A stretch of 64,000 nt of DNA. It comes from Daphnia carinata. Taxonomy: Eukaryota > Arthropoda > Branchiopoda > Diplostraca > Daphniidae. The first letter of the stretch is position 1. Each line of letters begins with the position of its first letter. Location of the stretch: the NCBI RefSeq assembly GCF_022539665.2, contig NC_081334.1, forward strand, positions 930,001 through 994,000. The letters run 5' to 3'. Position numbers and translations under genes: made by a program. The notes under the pieces were generated by a model. It saw nothing but the letters and a program-made list of their open reading frames with translations. It was not told where the DNA came from and did not search any database. This document shows positions 13,205-27,528 of this stretch, in pieces.

Positions 13205-15064
13205 TCTGGAGACTACGCGTACAGCTTCTCGACGATAGACGACGCATTTAGAATTGTCCCAGGAATGCTTTTCGATGCTGCATTGTGTTGTGCTCCTGTT
13301 AGTGATGCGGATGCAAACATGGCCAGCCCATATGGCATGACTACCTCCATTTTGTTTCATGCCATCGTCAGGGTAAAAAACGATGTATTAGTAAGGGAAG
13401 ATTTCCGGCTTATAGCTATTTTTATTGTTCTTACCTGCAAAGAATCATATAGTGTACATTTTTATTTCGTCCTTTTTATAACGAAAAAGGGGAGGGGTAA
13501 ATGCTTACACGATGATAAATCACAGGCGAGTGAGACTCTAAGAAATAGCTGTAAAAAAGAAAAGCTTCCTGTCAAAGCTATGGTCAAAGTAACTTAAACT
13601 TTTAGACTTATATTTTTTTTTAATTGATAGAAATTCCCAGTGCAAAATCACCCAATTTTTAGTGGGGAACGCAAGTAAACCAAAGATAGACATCCTTTTC
13701 ATATTTCGGTGCAAATGAGACATTAAGTTAGTAATAATTCGAGAAGTGTTGACATTATTGCGTTACTACTCTCGTAGCCGTACATCAAAATACTTGTTTT
13801 GTAAATTCGTTAAATAGTCAGTACCATTAAATCATATTTTTATAGTCTTGCCGTCACCCGATTTAGTTGTATTCCCAGTCAATTTTCTTAATCTTAAGAA
13901 AATTCATTCGTTCTATCTAGGTCCCAATTGAAAAGATCGCCTTGATCTCAAGTCCTCCTTCATTGCATAGTCAATAACACTTGGAACAGTCTAGATAATT
14001 TTTGTGTACCAAATTTGCTATTGTTCGACTATTTCAAACCTGGTTCTTCTTTACACATTTTTCACCATAATTTTATGCTTCTACACTAGAATTTTTCTTA
14101 TAAAAGCAAATAAGTACTACATTAGAATTTTCTCATAGCAGCAAATAAATAAAGAATTGCTATTCTACCATATTCTTTTTTGTTTTCGGTTCAACCAATT
14201 TGTGAAAGCTGGCATTAGGTGAATTTTATGCAACAGAAGAAAATGGTTTGCATTATAGTGTTCCATTGTCAATGGAGTTTTACTATTCACAACTTTCAGT
14301 TAGGAACACACAACTGCAGCATTTTTACCTCTATGGGAAATACAAAAGCAGTGAAAATTGACTTCACGAATATAATAAGAATTTTCAAACAAATATGATT
14401 GGTCACAACTTTCAAAAAGATTGGTGGGACCCCCTTCAAGCTATGCTCATTGGCTGAGCCAAACCGTTTTCGGGCTTAGGCAGGCCGCCGAATTTTCCAT
14501 GATCTGCTTGCTGTAACGTTTTGCTTTTACATATTTTTTTTTAAACTGTAACGGAAGTGTAGAGAATCTTTTATTATGACGATCAATTCATATCCATAGC
14601 CACCAGTCATTGCAATTTTGCCAAGCATATTTAATGGCGAGGATCGATTTGTCACAGTACCATAACAATCGATATAACTATCACTGGAAATCCGTGATTT
14701 TCTTGAAAAACAACGGTTGCGTGAAATACAGACAACGGTCGAGCGTCGGTACACGATATTCAACAACAAAAATATTTAGATTTTTTACGTGTTTCTTTTC
14801 ATATTACTTTGTTTTTGTGCAATATTAAAAAAAGAATTCCATGCTCATATACTATAAAAAAGCTGTGAGTTAGAAACATCCCAATGTCCATAGCCTCCTA
14901 AATTGACATAGGGAATTATCCCACTTTTGATTTTCAGACCTTTTGGTTTTGCCATAAGTGAATACAGGTATGTTTCAATCTCCATTTGCCTGTCATATGA
15001 AATCTAATGTTTTGAAATTGGCTGAAATCACTAGGTTTCTGGGAACCTCTCATTCCAAAATAGA
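13205..15064. other. intergenic, with probable Scm 5' UTR exons
   Basis: No protein gene recognised. Two splice-bounded segments, 14938-14967 and the start of the exon at 15036, look like 5' UTR exons of Scm (acceptors TTTTCAG and ATCACTAG, donor CAG|GTATGT). A 36 bp imperfect tandem duplication lies at 14081-14152. Confidence 0.35.
14081..14152. repeat. 36 bp imperfect tandem duplication
   Basis: Two adjacent 36-base copies, the first beginning CTACACTAGAATTTTTCTTA and the second CTACATTAGAATTTTCTCAT. They differ at several positions. AT-rich, no evident function. Confidence 0.6.
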
Positions 15065-17900
<2,836 letters not shown>

Positions 17901-18485
17901 AATCTGATTTCGAGGTCTACTTAGCCGTTTTAGCAACCGAGGCTGAGCGTTTTGTTACCTGGATTCGTTCGTTGGTAGATCCAACTTACATATATAGGAA
18001 TTATATATTTGATCCGGATCGTCTGTGATAAACCACGAAAAGAGGGGACAGATCCATCGGCTATTTCTTGATACGTGTCCTGTAATTTCGTTTGTATTGC
18101 ATTCGATTTGTTGTTTTGATTGATGTATTTTTAATCTTTTATAGCGTGAACCGTCCTAATTTTATGAAACTCCTAATTTTAAATTTTAATCTACAGTTCA
18201 TATTTCCCTGAAGTTAGGTGCACGCGAAAACCTTGAAGTTTGCTTTCCTGTTCTACTGAATAAAAAGTAATTGCATGCTCGACTGACGCGAAAGGATTCA
18301 TCATAATTCAGTCCGACTTCAATCAACTACAAACTGCACATTATTTTTATACGTAAACCTAAAACTATTTAACATTGACAATATTACTGGACTGAAGGCA
18401 AAAATAGAAAAAAAATCTCAGCTCTGTTGGCGATAAAAAAAAAATGGAATTGTTGCGGCGCATGAATTCTAGGCTCTTGTAGCTT
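17901..18485. other. convergent 3' region
   Basis: 3' UTR space of Scm (+), with a possible AATAAAA polyadenylation signal near 18259, facing the distal end of the MEAK7-like gene (-). No further gene. Confidence 0.4.
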
Positions 18486-18778
18486 TCAGTTTGAAACGGA
18501 TGACACATAAAGTTCTTTCTCTTCGGGATCAGCAGATGTAGGGTTATCTGATGTAACGGAACAATAAAATTATTATAAGAAATAATGTTCTCGGCCTATT
18601 TAATTACCTCGCATTCCTTCTGAAACTGGGCCGCGATTTAACATTCTAAGCATGGCTAAAAATACAAAAAAAAATTATCTTTAAGTATCCAAAACAAAAA
18701 TATTATCAGTAAAAAAAAAAATATGATAAATATACCTGTTCCTTCTACATCTACGTCCAGTATGCTTGGCCTTGCCTC
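18486..18778 (-). CDS. distal alternative C-terminal cassette of MEAK7 gene
   Basis: Three small exons (18778-18736, 18655-18608, 18547-18486) with good GT-AG borders and matching phases. They encode EARPSILDVDVEGT, then AMLRMLNRGPVSEGMR, then DNPTSADPEEKELYVSSVSN and a stop. The first begins in phase 0, exactly the phase at which the shared exon 10 ends. The cassette can therefore replace the proximal exon without changing frame. Its sequence parallels the proximal exon (S-[IV]-LD-x-[DN]-x-E-G and SEG-[LM]-R), so it appears to be a duplicated and diverged terminal segment. Confidence 0.6.
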
Positions 18779-21446
18779 CTGAAAAATCAAACGATGGCGT
18801 TAAAATAGCAAAAAATATTACGACTTGATAAAGAAAAAAATAACAGTAGTAGATTACGAAAAAGCAATAATAGAAAAAAATTAAAAAGCAGGAAATAAAG
18901 GCTGTGAATGTGAAAAATGTTAAATTAAACATAATGTAACTGCGCATAGAATGGTTAGAAAGTGCAAACGCGTAGCCAAAAAAAAAACAAAAAAAAAAAA
19001 ACAGGGAAATCCGATCATCGGCGTAACTATTCTCCCAAGGTATGCCCTGTTAAAAGTTCGAAGACGACCGGGGAAAAATAAGCAACTATCTACGCAAACT
19101 GGGCATTCGTTGTAGGATCGATTTAGTGGGGTGATTAAATGAAAGAACAAAAAATCATCTAGTCATAGAAAACACATAGCGTTTACGTGGTTGAACCAGA
19201 GGTCAATCTTCGTCTACTGGCTCACGCAATCCTTCGCTATGTCTCTCTTTGCCCATTATATCGAGCATGGCTCTGCCCTCGCGGTTAGTGTCCAGTACGC
19301 TTCCACTCATGCCATTTCGAGTTACCTACGTTCAGGCGCAAATGTTTTTGAAGTAAAAATTGATATTCACTAATGTTGACAAATGTTTAAATTATTCTTT
19401 AGTTTTTCTTTTCAAAATGGAATATGTGATTAAAATTACTTAGGCGTTAGCGTTAGGCTTGTAGTCAATCTGATATCTAAATTACTTACATCTTCCTCAT
19501 CAGTTGGTTCTGGACCAACGGCCCACACTTCGACCATATCGATGGAAAACTCTGGCTTGCCCGACAGTTGAGGACAGTTAAAGGTTGTGCAACTTGGTGA
19601 GCATTTGCCTTTTCCTATCGGAAACAAGTGAAATCAGGAAAATAAAAAATTGGAACAATGAAAGACTCCAGCACGCTTGCGCTATATCATTCACGAACAA
19701 CTTCATGTTCTTATTTGTTTAAAGTAATCACCGTATTCCGAATCAACCCAGATGGCAAAATAATCCAATTGGCCGCCCATTCCCTATATTAAAAAGAAGC
19801 TTAGTAATAGCTATAATATGTTTACTCGCAGGCCTCGAGTTTAAGCTAAAAAAAAAAAGAAGACAACGTAATAATACCATTCCATTTGGGAAAGTCTGTT
19901 GCTGAATGTTGAAATATTGATAGTGATCATTGAAACCTGTCGTGTTGTATAAGGCCATTTCAGGTGCCAGCGAGAAGACGAAATTATCCTTCGTGCCTAT
20001 AGTATATAGATTTGTACAGTTAGGAGCTTTACATACGGCTTTTGCGTAGGGTTCCGAATTTTCAAACCTTTAAATTGCGGTCCAATAGTCCAGCTGGTTG
20101 AAGCAAACCCGCCAAATATATGGCCGTCAAAGTCTTTAACAAAAACTACGCTTGGTCCTTTATCAATTATGTTACCCATGAGGCTACAAACGAACCATAA
20201 GAATTACAGAGGTTAAAAAACCATTAAAGCTCAAAATGTCAACCTTGAAAAACTTTCTCCATGAATGCGGCTAGAAAACAACAATCTCCATTCACTTCGG
20301 AACTCGTGTGGTAGGCCACAATTAATAAAAAGTATATCGGAAAGTGACAGCCACTTTAATCAAGAGAAATTTGATCAAAAGGAAAAGTGTTAGTTAATTT
20401 AGAATTTTATTTGACAAAAAAACGGATGTATATTTACCGAAGGATACACTTGGGCTGGTATACCTCGACAAAGAGGAATAAGTGATTTTCCTTTGGTCAA
20501 TGGGAAGTGGAAAATGTGACTTGCGAGCATCCCATGAAATCTGAAAAGATTAAATTTTTTTTAGTTAGAATGGAGTAAGAAACTAAACCTTTATATCGAG
20601 TGTAAAACAAACTCATTTAATAAGCTGCTTCCCGAAAACCACACGCAAACCGCTTGATTATCGAAGCTCTCCATTTTAGTGCTTTTGAGTTCCTTCATTA
20701 TAGCCGCCGCCAAACGTTTAATGGAATCCTTCAACAAGAACCATTAAACTTGCAGAAACTGCTGAAATTCAAACATTAGTTTCTTTTTCTGCAACTTACA
20801 TCTTCTAAACTGCATATATAATTTCCATCCCAAGAGCGAAAGGACGGAAGTCTCCGGATTATTTGAAAAACCACTCGAATTATTTGCGTTGAAAACTAGG
20901 AAAATAAAAATATAAACATAATAAATAAAAATAATATTAATAAAATAAAAAATTAAATAAATATATGTACATATATTATGTTTATGTAGTACTACTTCAA
21001 TAAGCAAGTGCAATTTTCTGAAATATTACATACATAGAATAATTCTTCATATGTTGCTGCACCTCTCCTTCCTTTAGCTATATATATAATCTGAGCTGCT
21101 TTATCTTCAAGTATTCCTTTGATCATTACAGCTGCACAGTGAACATAACCCTCAAAAGTAACTGTATTGTTTGTTGATATTTGGCCAGTCATTAAATCAC
21201 AAATACGTTTTGAAAAAATATCTGCTTCTGCTAGTGGGAGTAAATGTTTTAAGGCATTCTGAAACATAAAAAGATAGTAGAATTTTTTCATATTTATGTG
21301 TATGAGATACATACCTCTACAGTTGGTCTATCAACTTTCTTGTTGCCAGATGAGAGCTGCAAGAAAGTATCTTTAATAATCTCTCTCTCTTCTGATGGAA
21401 ATTGTGCCAATTCTTGATTTAGTTCTTTGCTTTCCCCTAAACCCAT
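18486..21446 (-). CDS. Meak7: TLDc-domain protein, MEAK7 (mTOR-associated, eak-7) homologue
   Basis: MEAK7 is a lysosome-associated TLDc protein that supports an mTOR pathway. Common exons (5'->3'): 21446-21315, 21258-21034, 20895-20800, 20728-20613, 20540-20438, 20353-20244, 20183-20068, 19996-19878, 19783-19732, 19614-19490. The proximal 3' exon 19325-19203 gives 438 residues (human 456). The distal cassette 18778-18736, 18655-18608, 18547-18486 gives 448. The start MGLGESKE has Gly2, fitting N-myristoylation as known for MEAK7. The N-terminal half is helical and EF-hand-like. The TLDc domain spans ~225-398: FRSEWRLLFSSRIHGESFS, FVKDFDGHIFGGFASTSW, NDHYQYFNIQQQTFPNGMGM, YFAIWVDSEYG, FSIDMVEVWAVG. 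Weak donors: exon 4 (AATGA|GTTTGT) and exon 7 (AAAG|GTTTGA), chosen by phase and family alignment. Confidence 0.88.
19203..19325 (-). CDS. proximal alternative C-terminal exon of MEAK7 gene
   Basis: Single exon of 41 codons including stop, entered in phase 0 after acceptor GAACGTAG. It encodes VTRNGMSGSVLDTNREGRAM followed by LDIMGKERHSEGLREPVDED. The LD-x-x-x-E-x-x-AML and HSEG-[LF]-RE pattern matches the conserved MEAK7 C-terminus, so this is probably the ancestral ending. Confidence 0.65.
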   Translation of the reverse strand, partial: VTRNGMSGSVLDTNREGRAMLDIMGKERHSEGLREPVDED

Positions 21447-22522
21447 CTAATGAAAAAAAGATTCATATAGCCTTTAAATGCCTTGTGAATGATGTTGCAT
21501 TTAATTATCGTTGTTATTGTTTTCATTATACCATCCTCAATAAGAACTGATGAGCCATCTTTGACTGATGATTTTCAATGTCACAATTAATTCACAGGTT
21601 AAATATATACTGAGTCTTCCACAAAGATCTATTACAAACGTCTCTCAAGCTATAGTACTGCCCTAGAACTGTAACCTTTATCTTTCATCTTGACATGCAC
21701 GGCTGGAAACAAGATACCAGTAACACACAAAATACCTTCTACGACTGTTCCTCTCTCTCATACGTTGAAGCAGGTCGAAGTCTGTTGTTACAAACTTGTT
21801 TTCAAACGTTGCTTCGCGGAACTTATTATTCAAAACTAGGCTTACTTCCTCATTCTTCGAAAATTACCATTTGTCATCAAAACAATGAGAAGCTGAGCCA
21901 TCTGTCAACAGTTTTCCGAAACGATATGTTCTTTTCTATTTTCCCTAATTATTCAGATCCAAACAGCGTTCGGGAACGCTGATTTTTCCATCCAGGAATC
22001 CACCTTGGTTCCGCAGAAACAAGGATCGATCGTAAGTTTCTTCCATTATTTTGTTTAACATGATATATCCACAGTAAATGTATAAATAAGATTAAATCAA
22101 CAAAATCTCATGACATCTCACTTAAATGTCGATATCCTGACATGTGAAGAAACCACCCAACGTGTGAGGGTTTAATAACTGAAAGATAAGACATAATATT
22201 AATGAAAATGTGGCTTGATAATGAAAACTTTATGGATCAAATGGAATAGTTAGCAACATAGAAGATGCCATGCTCTTCTTTTTTACTTGTTATTTATGAA
22301 GATCACCAAAACAGTTATATAGAGTTGAATGTCTCAGCTTTAATAAAGTTGCAAACCATAAATATATTTATATAACTATTAGTACTGTTAATCCAATGAT
22401 GGTATACTTACAGACCACTTTGGTAGGAAAAGCTATTGAATTTGCAAGTACATAAAAATAAAAAAAAATTGTCGAATTCAGGGCAATTCCTATTGATCTC
22501 TTCTGCTTTTCCCAGAAGAGAG
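21447..22522. other. divergent promoter region MEAK7 / GMC gene
   Basis: The base before the MEAK7 ATG is the end of a splice acceptor (TTTTTTTCATTAG on the - strand), so its first exon is non-coding and lies in here. The GMC gene likewise shows a 5' UTR acceptor (CTTTTCCCAG, 22515). No other gene. Confidence 0.4.
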
Positions 22523-25342
22523 ATGGATATCAAACTATGGCTGCTGGGATTACTTAAATTAACAGCAGCTTTTGGCATTATAGCTATTTGCTATTTACAC
22601 TTTTGGTTTTGGAATGCAGTCTCCTACTTTGATGAAGTCGACTCGGAATCGAGCATTTACGACTTTATTGTCGGTAAGTGCTTAGTGAATTATTATTTTG
22701 TTATAAGCTGAATTCTCTAGCATGGGAAACACTGTCGTATTCAATTCCATTTTCATTTCTGTAGTAGGAGCAGGTTCAGCTGGGGCAGTAGTGTCATCTC
22801 GTCTCTCCGGGAACGGCAGTTATTCGGTTTTGCTGGTTGAAGCTGGAGGCTATCCTTCCGCACTAGTTAATATTCCACTGATTTCAGGCATCCTTCCGTC
22901 TACACCGTTCTCGTGGAACTACCAAACTGAACCCCAACCATTTGGCCATGCAGCTTCAGTTGGCCATGTAACACAGCAATATTGTTCTATTCACATGCGG
23001 CAAACAAATTATTATTTTTTCCTTATTGATTCTGTTTTCCATACCAGCGATCAATTTGGCCAAGAGGAAAAGTCATTGGAGGATCAAGTATTCTCAATTT
23101 CTTGTTGTACGTGCGTGGGAACAAGCATGATTATGATCATTGGGCTGCTTTAGGCAACGAAGGATGGAGCTACGAAGACGTTTTGCCCTTCTTCAAAAAA
23201 TCAGAGAAAAATACTGGACACTTTATTGAAGGTAACATGCAAAAATTATACTGCAATTATTTGAGTACTACGCATAGATAGTTTTACCGTCTCTTTATAT
23301 CATAAGTTGAAAACAATATTCGATTGAAACTTGCCAGGTAGAATGGAAAATACTAACTAAAACATAAATACCTTTAATAATAGATGAATTCCACGGCAAA
23401 GACGGATGCTTGACAGTCGAAGATAGGGCTTGGAAATCTAATTTACCGCAAGCCTTCATCAAAGCTGGATTAGAACTTGGTTTCGACTATGTTGACATAA
23501 ACGGTCACAACCAAACCGGTGAGGTTTCGCTTCACTCCATTCAAATTTGCCAAGTATGATCTAGCCATTGCACTCTTTAGTATAACAGACTTAACTTTGT
23601 TTTTCATAAACTCATTAGGATTCACAACTCCTCAGTTAACAACTAAACATGGCGCCCGTTGCAGCACATATTCAGCCTTTTTGAAAGACGCCCATAAGCG
23701 TCCTAATCTTAAAGTGATTACATTCGCACAGGTGCAAAAAGTTTTAATTGATGAATCAAAGCAAGCGTACGGGATTCAGTATAAAAGACGCGGTGAGCTT
23801 ATCACTGCCATTGCAGCGAAAGAAATTATCTTGTCAGCAGGCGCAATCGAAACTCCAAAAATTCTAATGTTGTCAGGAGTGGGACCTAAAGAACATTTGG
23901 AGCAACATAAAGTACTCTTTTTTCCGATTTTGCCCTTCTAGAAGTTTGAAAGTAATCACCACATTGATTTGTTCAAGATAAAGGTGAAAGCTGACAGAAG
24001 AGTAGGAGAAAATTTGCAAGATCACAGTAAATCCAAGTCTTTTTTTAGCTTCTCTACAATTTCTTTTCATCTATTATTTACTGATTTATTTGCCAGTTTA
24101 CGTGCCATTGACTCCCCTAGTCCACAATGATAGCTCTGCCTCACTGGTGTCTCCTCTAAACCTGATGGTAATACCTCATTGTGCATTCTATTTTATGAAA
24201 TATTTTAGTATCCAGTAATCTGGCTAAAAGACCCTCAGCAGTAAATGTTTAGTTTTCTCCTGTTTTTAGGCATGGTGGGATTACATTGTTCATGGAGCAG
24301 GTCAGTACTCAAGTAATGGTGTAGACGGCATGGCATTTAAGAGTTCCAAAAACTGCGAACCAGATTGGCCAGACATTCAACTTCATTTCTTGTCCTACTC
24401 AGTCGCTTCGGATCACGGTGTTCGTTTCATTTAGTGAGAAACCAATAATAATCATAGTAACTCCTAATACTTCTGCACAGATTTGCGTAAGACATCTGAT
24501 GGGTTTAGAAGAAAAAGCCTGGAAAGAAATATTTGAACCCGTCTCCAACGAAGACACAGCGTCTATCTTCGCAACCTTGGTTCGACCGAGAAGTCGGGGA
24601 TGGATACGTCTTCGTTCGGTCGATCCATCGCATCAGCCAATTATTGATCCACAATATTATAGTAATCCTCACGATATCCAAGTGATGCTAGAAGGTATAC
24701 CAAATTTAATACTTTAATCTGCCAATGCCTTAACGTTGCATTTAATACTAGGTCTCCAGTTTGCTCAAGAAGTACTCAATACAACAGCGATGAAGAAACA
24801 TCTACGACTGCATAATGCTCAGCATCCTTATTGTCAACAGTTTCCAGTGGATTTCGAATCATATTTAAAGTGCCTTATACAACACATGTCGGCTACTTTA
24901 CATCATCCAGTAGGAAGCTGCAAAATGGTACGTCATCTCCCACACATTCGTCACAACCCGGTGTATTTATTTGGATAAAAATTCGTTTAATTTACGTGCA
25001 ACTTATTCAGGGCCCATCAACAGACCCAGATGCCGTAGTAGATCCGCAGTTGAGGTATGTACCGATTGCATAAAGTTTTCGCTTTCGCATGAAGTAAATC
25101 TTGAAACTACATTGCCACGTGTGGACCTTTCGCGATACAGAGTGTATGGAATCAAAGGTTTACGCGTTGCTGATGCTTCTGTGATGCCCGTTATTCCAAA
25201 TGGGAATATTAATGCGCCTGTTATAATGATTGGAGAAAAAGCAGCGCATATGATTTTAGAAGATCACAGAAATGGTTCTGATCAGAAACGCTTGCAGATT
25301 GATTCTCTAACATTTTCTCAGAAAATAGGAGACGAACTGTGA
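22523..25342 (+). CDS. GMC-family FAD oxidoreductase, membrane-anchored
   Basis: Glucose-methanol-choline oxidoreductase of the arthropod 'glucose dehydrogenase (FAD, quinone)' group; substrate not predictable. Exons: 22523-22673, 22765-22967, 23048-23231, 23384-23518, 23619-23911, 23984-24026, 24097-24167, 24270-24419, 24481-24694, 24752-24927, 25011-25054, 25141-25342; 621 residues, family-typical. Residues 6-30 form a hydrophobic anchor. The FAD-binding GAGSAG is 52-57, split by intron 1. Then come [20 protein letters not shown] (GMC signature 1) and the second signature near [16 protein letters not shown]. The catalytic pair is His533 (HHPVGSCKM) and Asn577 (PNGNINAP), with the expected 44-residue spacing. 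The exon 8 donor (CACGGT|GTTCGT) is weak but is the one that keeps phase with the strong acceptor at 24480. It lies between two acyltransferase copies. Confidence 0.9.
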
Positions 25343-25686
25343 ATATGCCCAGATCGATTTTTTTATATGTATAGTTGTTGACCTGAGTCGAAACATGAAT
25401 GTGAATGGCACCTATCAGCTTTCCTTTTTTCTATATTATTATGAAAACTAGGTTATCATAAAGAAACTTTATTACTGCAACAACCATAAATCCAAAAATA
25501 TTTTCTTGTAAATTCTTTTCTTACATCTCGAAAAGAAAGCTGATATGTAGACCACGTAAGAGGACGGTTTGACGTTTGGTTAAAATTGAGATTATATGTC
25601 ATAAAAAAAAGAAAACAACGTACGCTCATACGCATAGTAATATCAAAATTGTTCGTAAGGAGAGGAAATAGACCACATCAGATGTC

Positions 25687-27528
25687 TCATTTCTCTTTTA
25701 TGGGAACATCTTTTCCATAAGAAGAACCACGACTGATCAATGTAATATCGATTAGCTTGTAAATGAACGAAGCACCTGGTGGGGAGAAAAATTATAGTTA
25801 ATTTTATATGAAACATTATTTCTTATTTAGATTCTTCTTTAATACTTATTGCAAAAATGAAAACGACTGCCATTAGACTTGTAAATCCTGTGCCCAATAA
25901 CCATTTAACCGAGTGAAACATAAATGGTAAGCAGAAGCTACTCCACAGGCAGAATAACAAAAATGGCAGGATAGAACGTGGACGATAATGACTGAATACC
26001 ATTATGAAATATGATTATTACAAGTAAAATTTGGTTGCTAGAAAATGCTTCCTACCATCGTATAGGGCCATTGAAGTATTTAGCGTCCTCTGCTGCTAAG
26101 GTTGTCGGGAAAACGCCATTTTTCTCGTAAGTGTCCATCAATTTATCCTACATCGTTCGATTACAAATTTTTTTTATCTTTATAGAAAAAAAAGGACGCG
26201 AAAAAAAAATGGAATTTCACGAACTATTTAATACCTTTTTTTCGAAATTATTTAGTAGCCATTCCGCAGACTTATCCATCTCGGTGGGGATATCTTCAAA
26301 AGGAATGCGCTCTAAAAAGACTTCTCCAAAGACGGGCCGACCGAGAAACACATTTAAGAGACTAGGATACACACCTAATTTGCTGAAAATAGAATAAGTA
26401 AAACTTATGATAATAATTGATCATATGAGAACAAAATCATGTCCTTACGCATTGAAACACAGGGTGCCAGAATAAACAGCCCCAAAATTTTGTTTCAGCT
26501 GCTGAGTTATGGCGAAAAATCCTCTCGTCCTAGGTGAACAAAATACGTAACCGACGTACAGAGCTAAGTATAACTTACACACTCCTACCTAGGTATCAAT
26601 AAATGTTTCAAATGTGGTAAACCTTTTCGGGCGGCAAACTCCATCGATACGTCATGTTTTTCCTTACTAAATCTGGTTCCTTCCGGGAAGAATAATAACT
26701 GTAAATTTTAAAAGAAAAGTACATCATATTTTAGTGTAAATTAAAAGTTAAAATTAAAAAATAATGTTTATACCCAGACTGGATCTTCGTACTCGACCAG
26801 ATTTTTTACAAATAAGTCCATAGTTGGCTTGTCCTTTTCCCAGTTTCGTTCTAAAAATCCAATTTCCGCAAACTTCCATGCCCATCCTATGATTGGTATC
26901 CATTCAACTGCTTTTTTAATGAATAGCTTTGAATTCTGAATATTTAAAAAAATGAAAAATGGAGGTCATGTTGAAAAGATCAAATAAAGGCAGCCTAATC
27001 AATGTTTTTATCACATAGCCGACTATTTGTTAAAAATGAAATGCAACTTGCACCAAGAATGTTGGCTTGATTTCCTAGAACCCAGGCTACAAGCCAGTCC
27101 AGCTCGTTCGAGTGATTCAGAATAAGCAATGCATTTTCCGAACCAAGTTTCGACCATGTTTCAGTATCAGTATAAACACTGATAGCTGATCCAGACCAGT
27201 CAATTAGCAATAGAACCTCTAAAAAAAAATAAATAAATAAAATAAAATAAAAACAGTTAATTTAATTCCCGAAAAATTCTACGTAGTACATAAGTAAAAT
27301 ACCGAATTTCAAAAGAGAAAGTACATCATGTTTTCAAAGCTACTTACGATTCCATAAGCAGGTCAGCAGGTAATAATTTATTTTACGATATAATCTTCTG
27401 CTTATTGGTTTGACTGTTAACCACAGACATAGTTGGATTCCGTTCAGTAATAACCCCGAGACGATGAAGCTTATGAAAAGCGTTAATAATACGATGCAAG
27501 TTCCAGCAGTTCTGACTTGCGCCAACAT
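25687..27528 (-). CDS. 1-acyl-sn-glycerol-3-phosphate acyltransferase, copy B
   Basis: LPA acyltransferase paralogue. Exons (5'->3'): 27528-27348, 27218-27052, 26935-26774, 26698-26589, 26529-26449, 26382-26235, 26147-26056, 25991-25846, 25775-25687; 391 residues. An N-terminal membrane segment is present. The catalytic box N95-D100 is NHSNELD and the EGTR box is at residues 176-179 (LLFFPEGTRFSKEKH). LIPRTRGF and two C-terminal membrane segments follow. It is the most diverged of the three: 'IDWSGSAISVY' replaces 'EWWSSSTC', and FPEGTR replaces FAEGTR. Intron 2 uses a GC donor (GGT|GCAAGT), the only way to keep the phase-0 junction conserved in A and C. It lacks the intron that A and C have between the NHxxxxD and EGTR boxes, and has a unique intron inside LIPR|TRGF. 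It faces the GMC gene tail-to-tail and copy C head-to-head. Confidence 0.88.

Noticed and set aside
20030-20068. Stronger downstream donor (CC|GTATGT) for exon 7 of the MEAK7 gene
   Set aside because: It would be phase 2 and read into a stop in the next exon, while the weaker donor preserves the conserved TLDc sequence.
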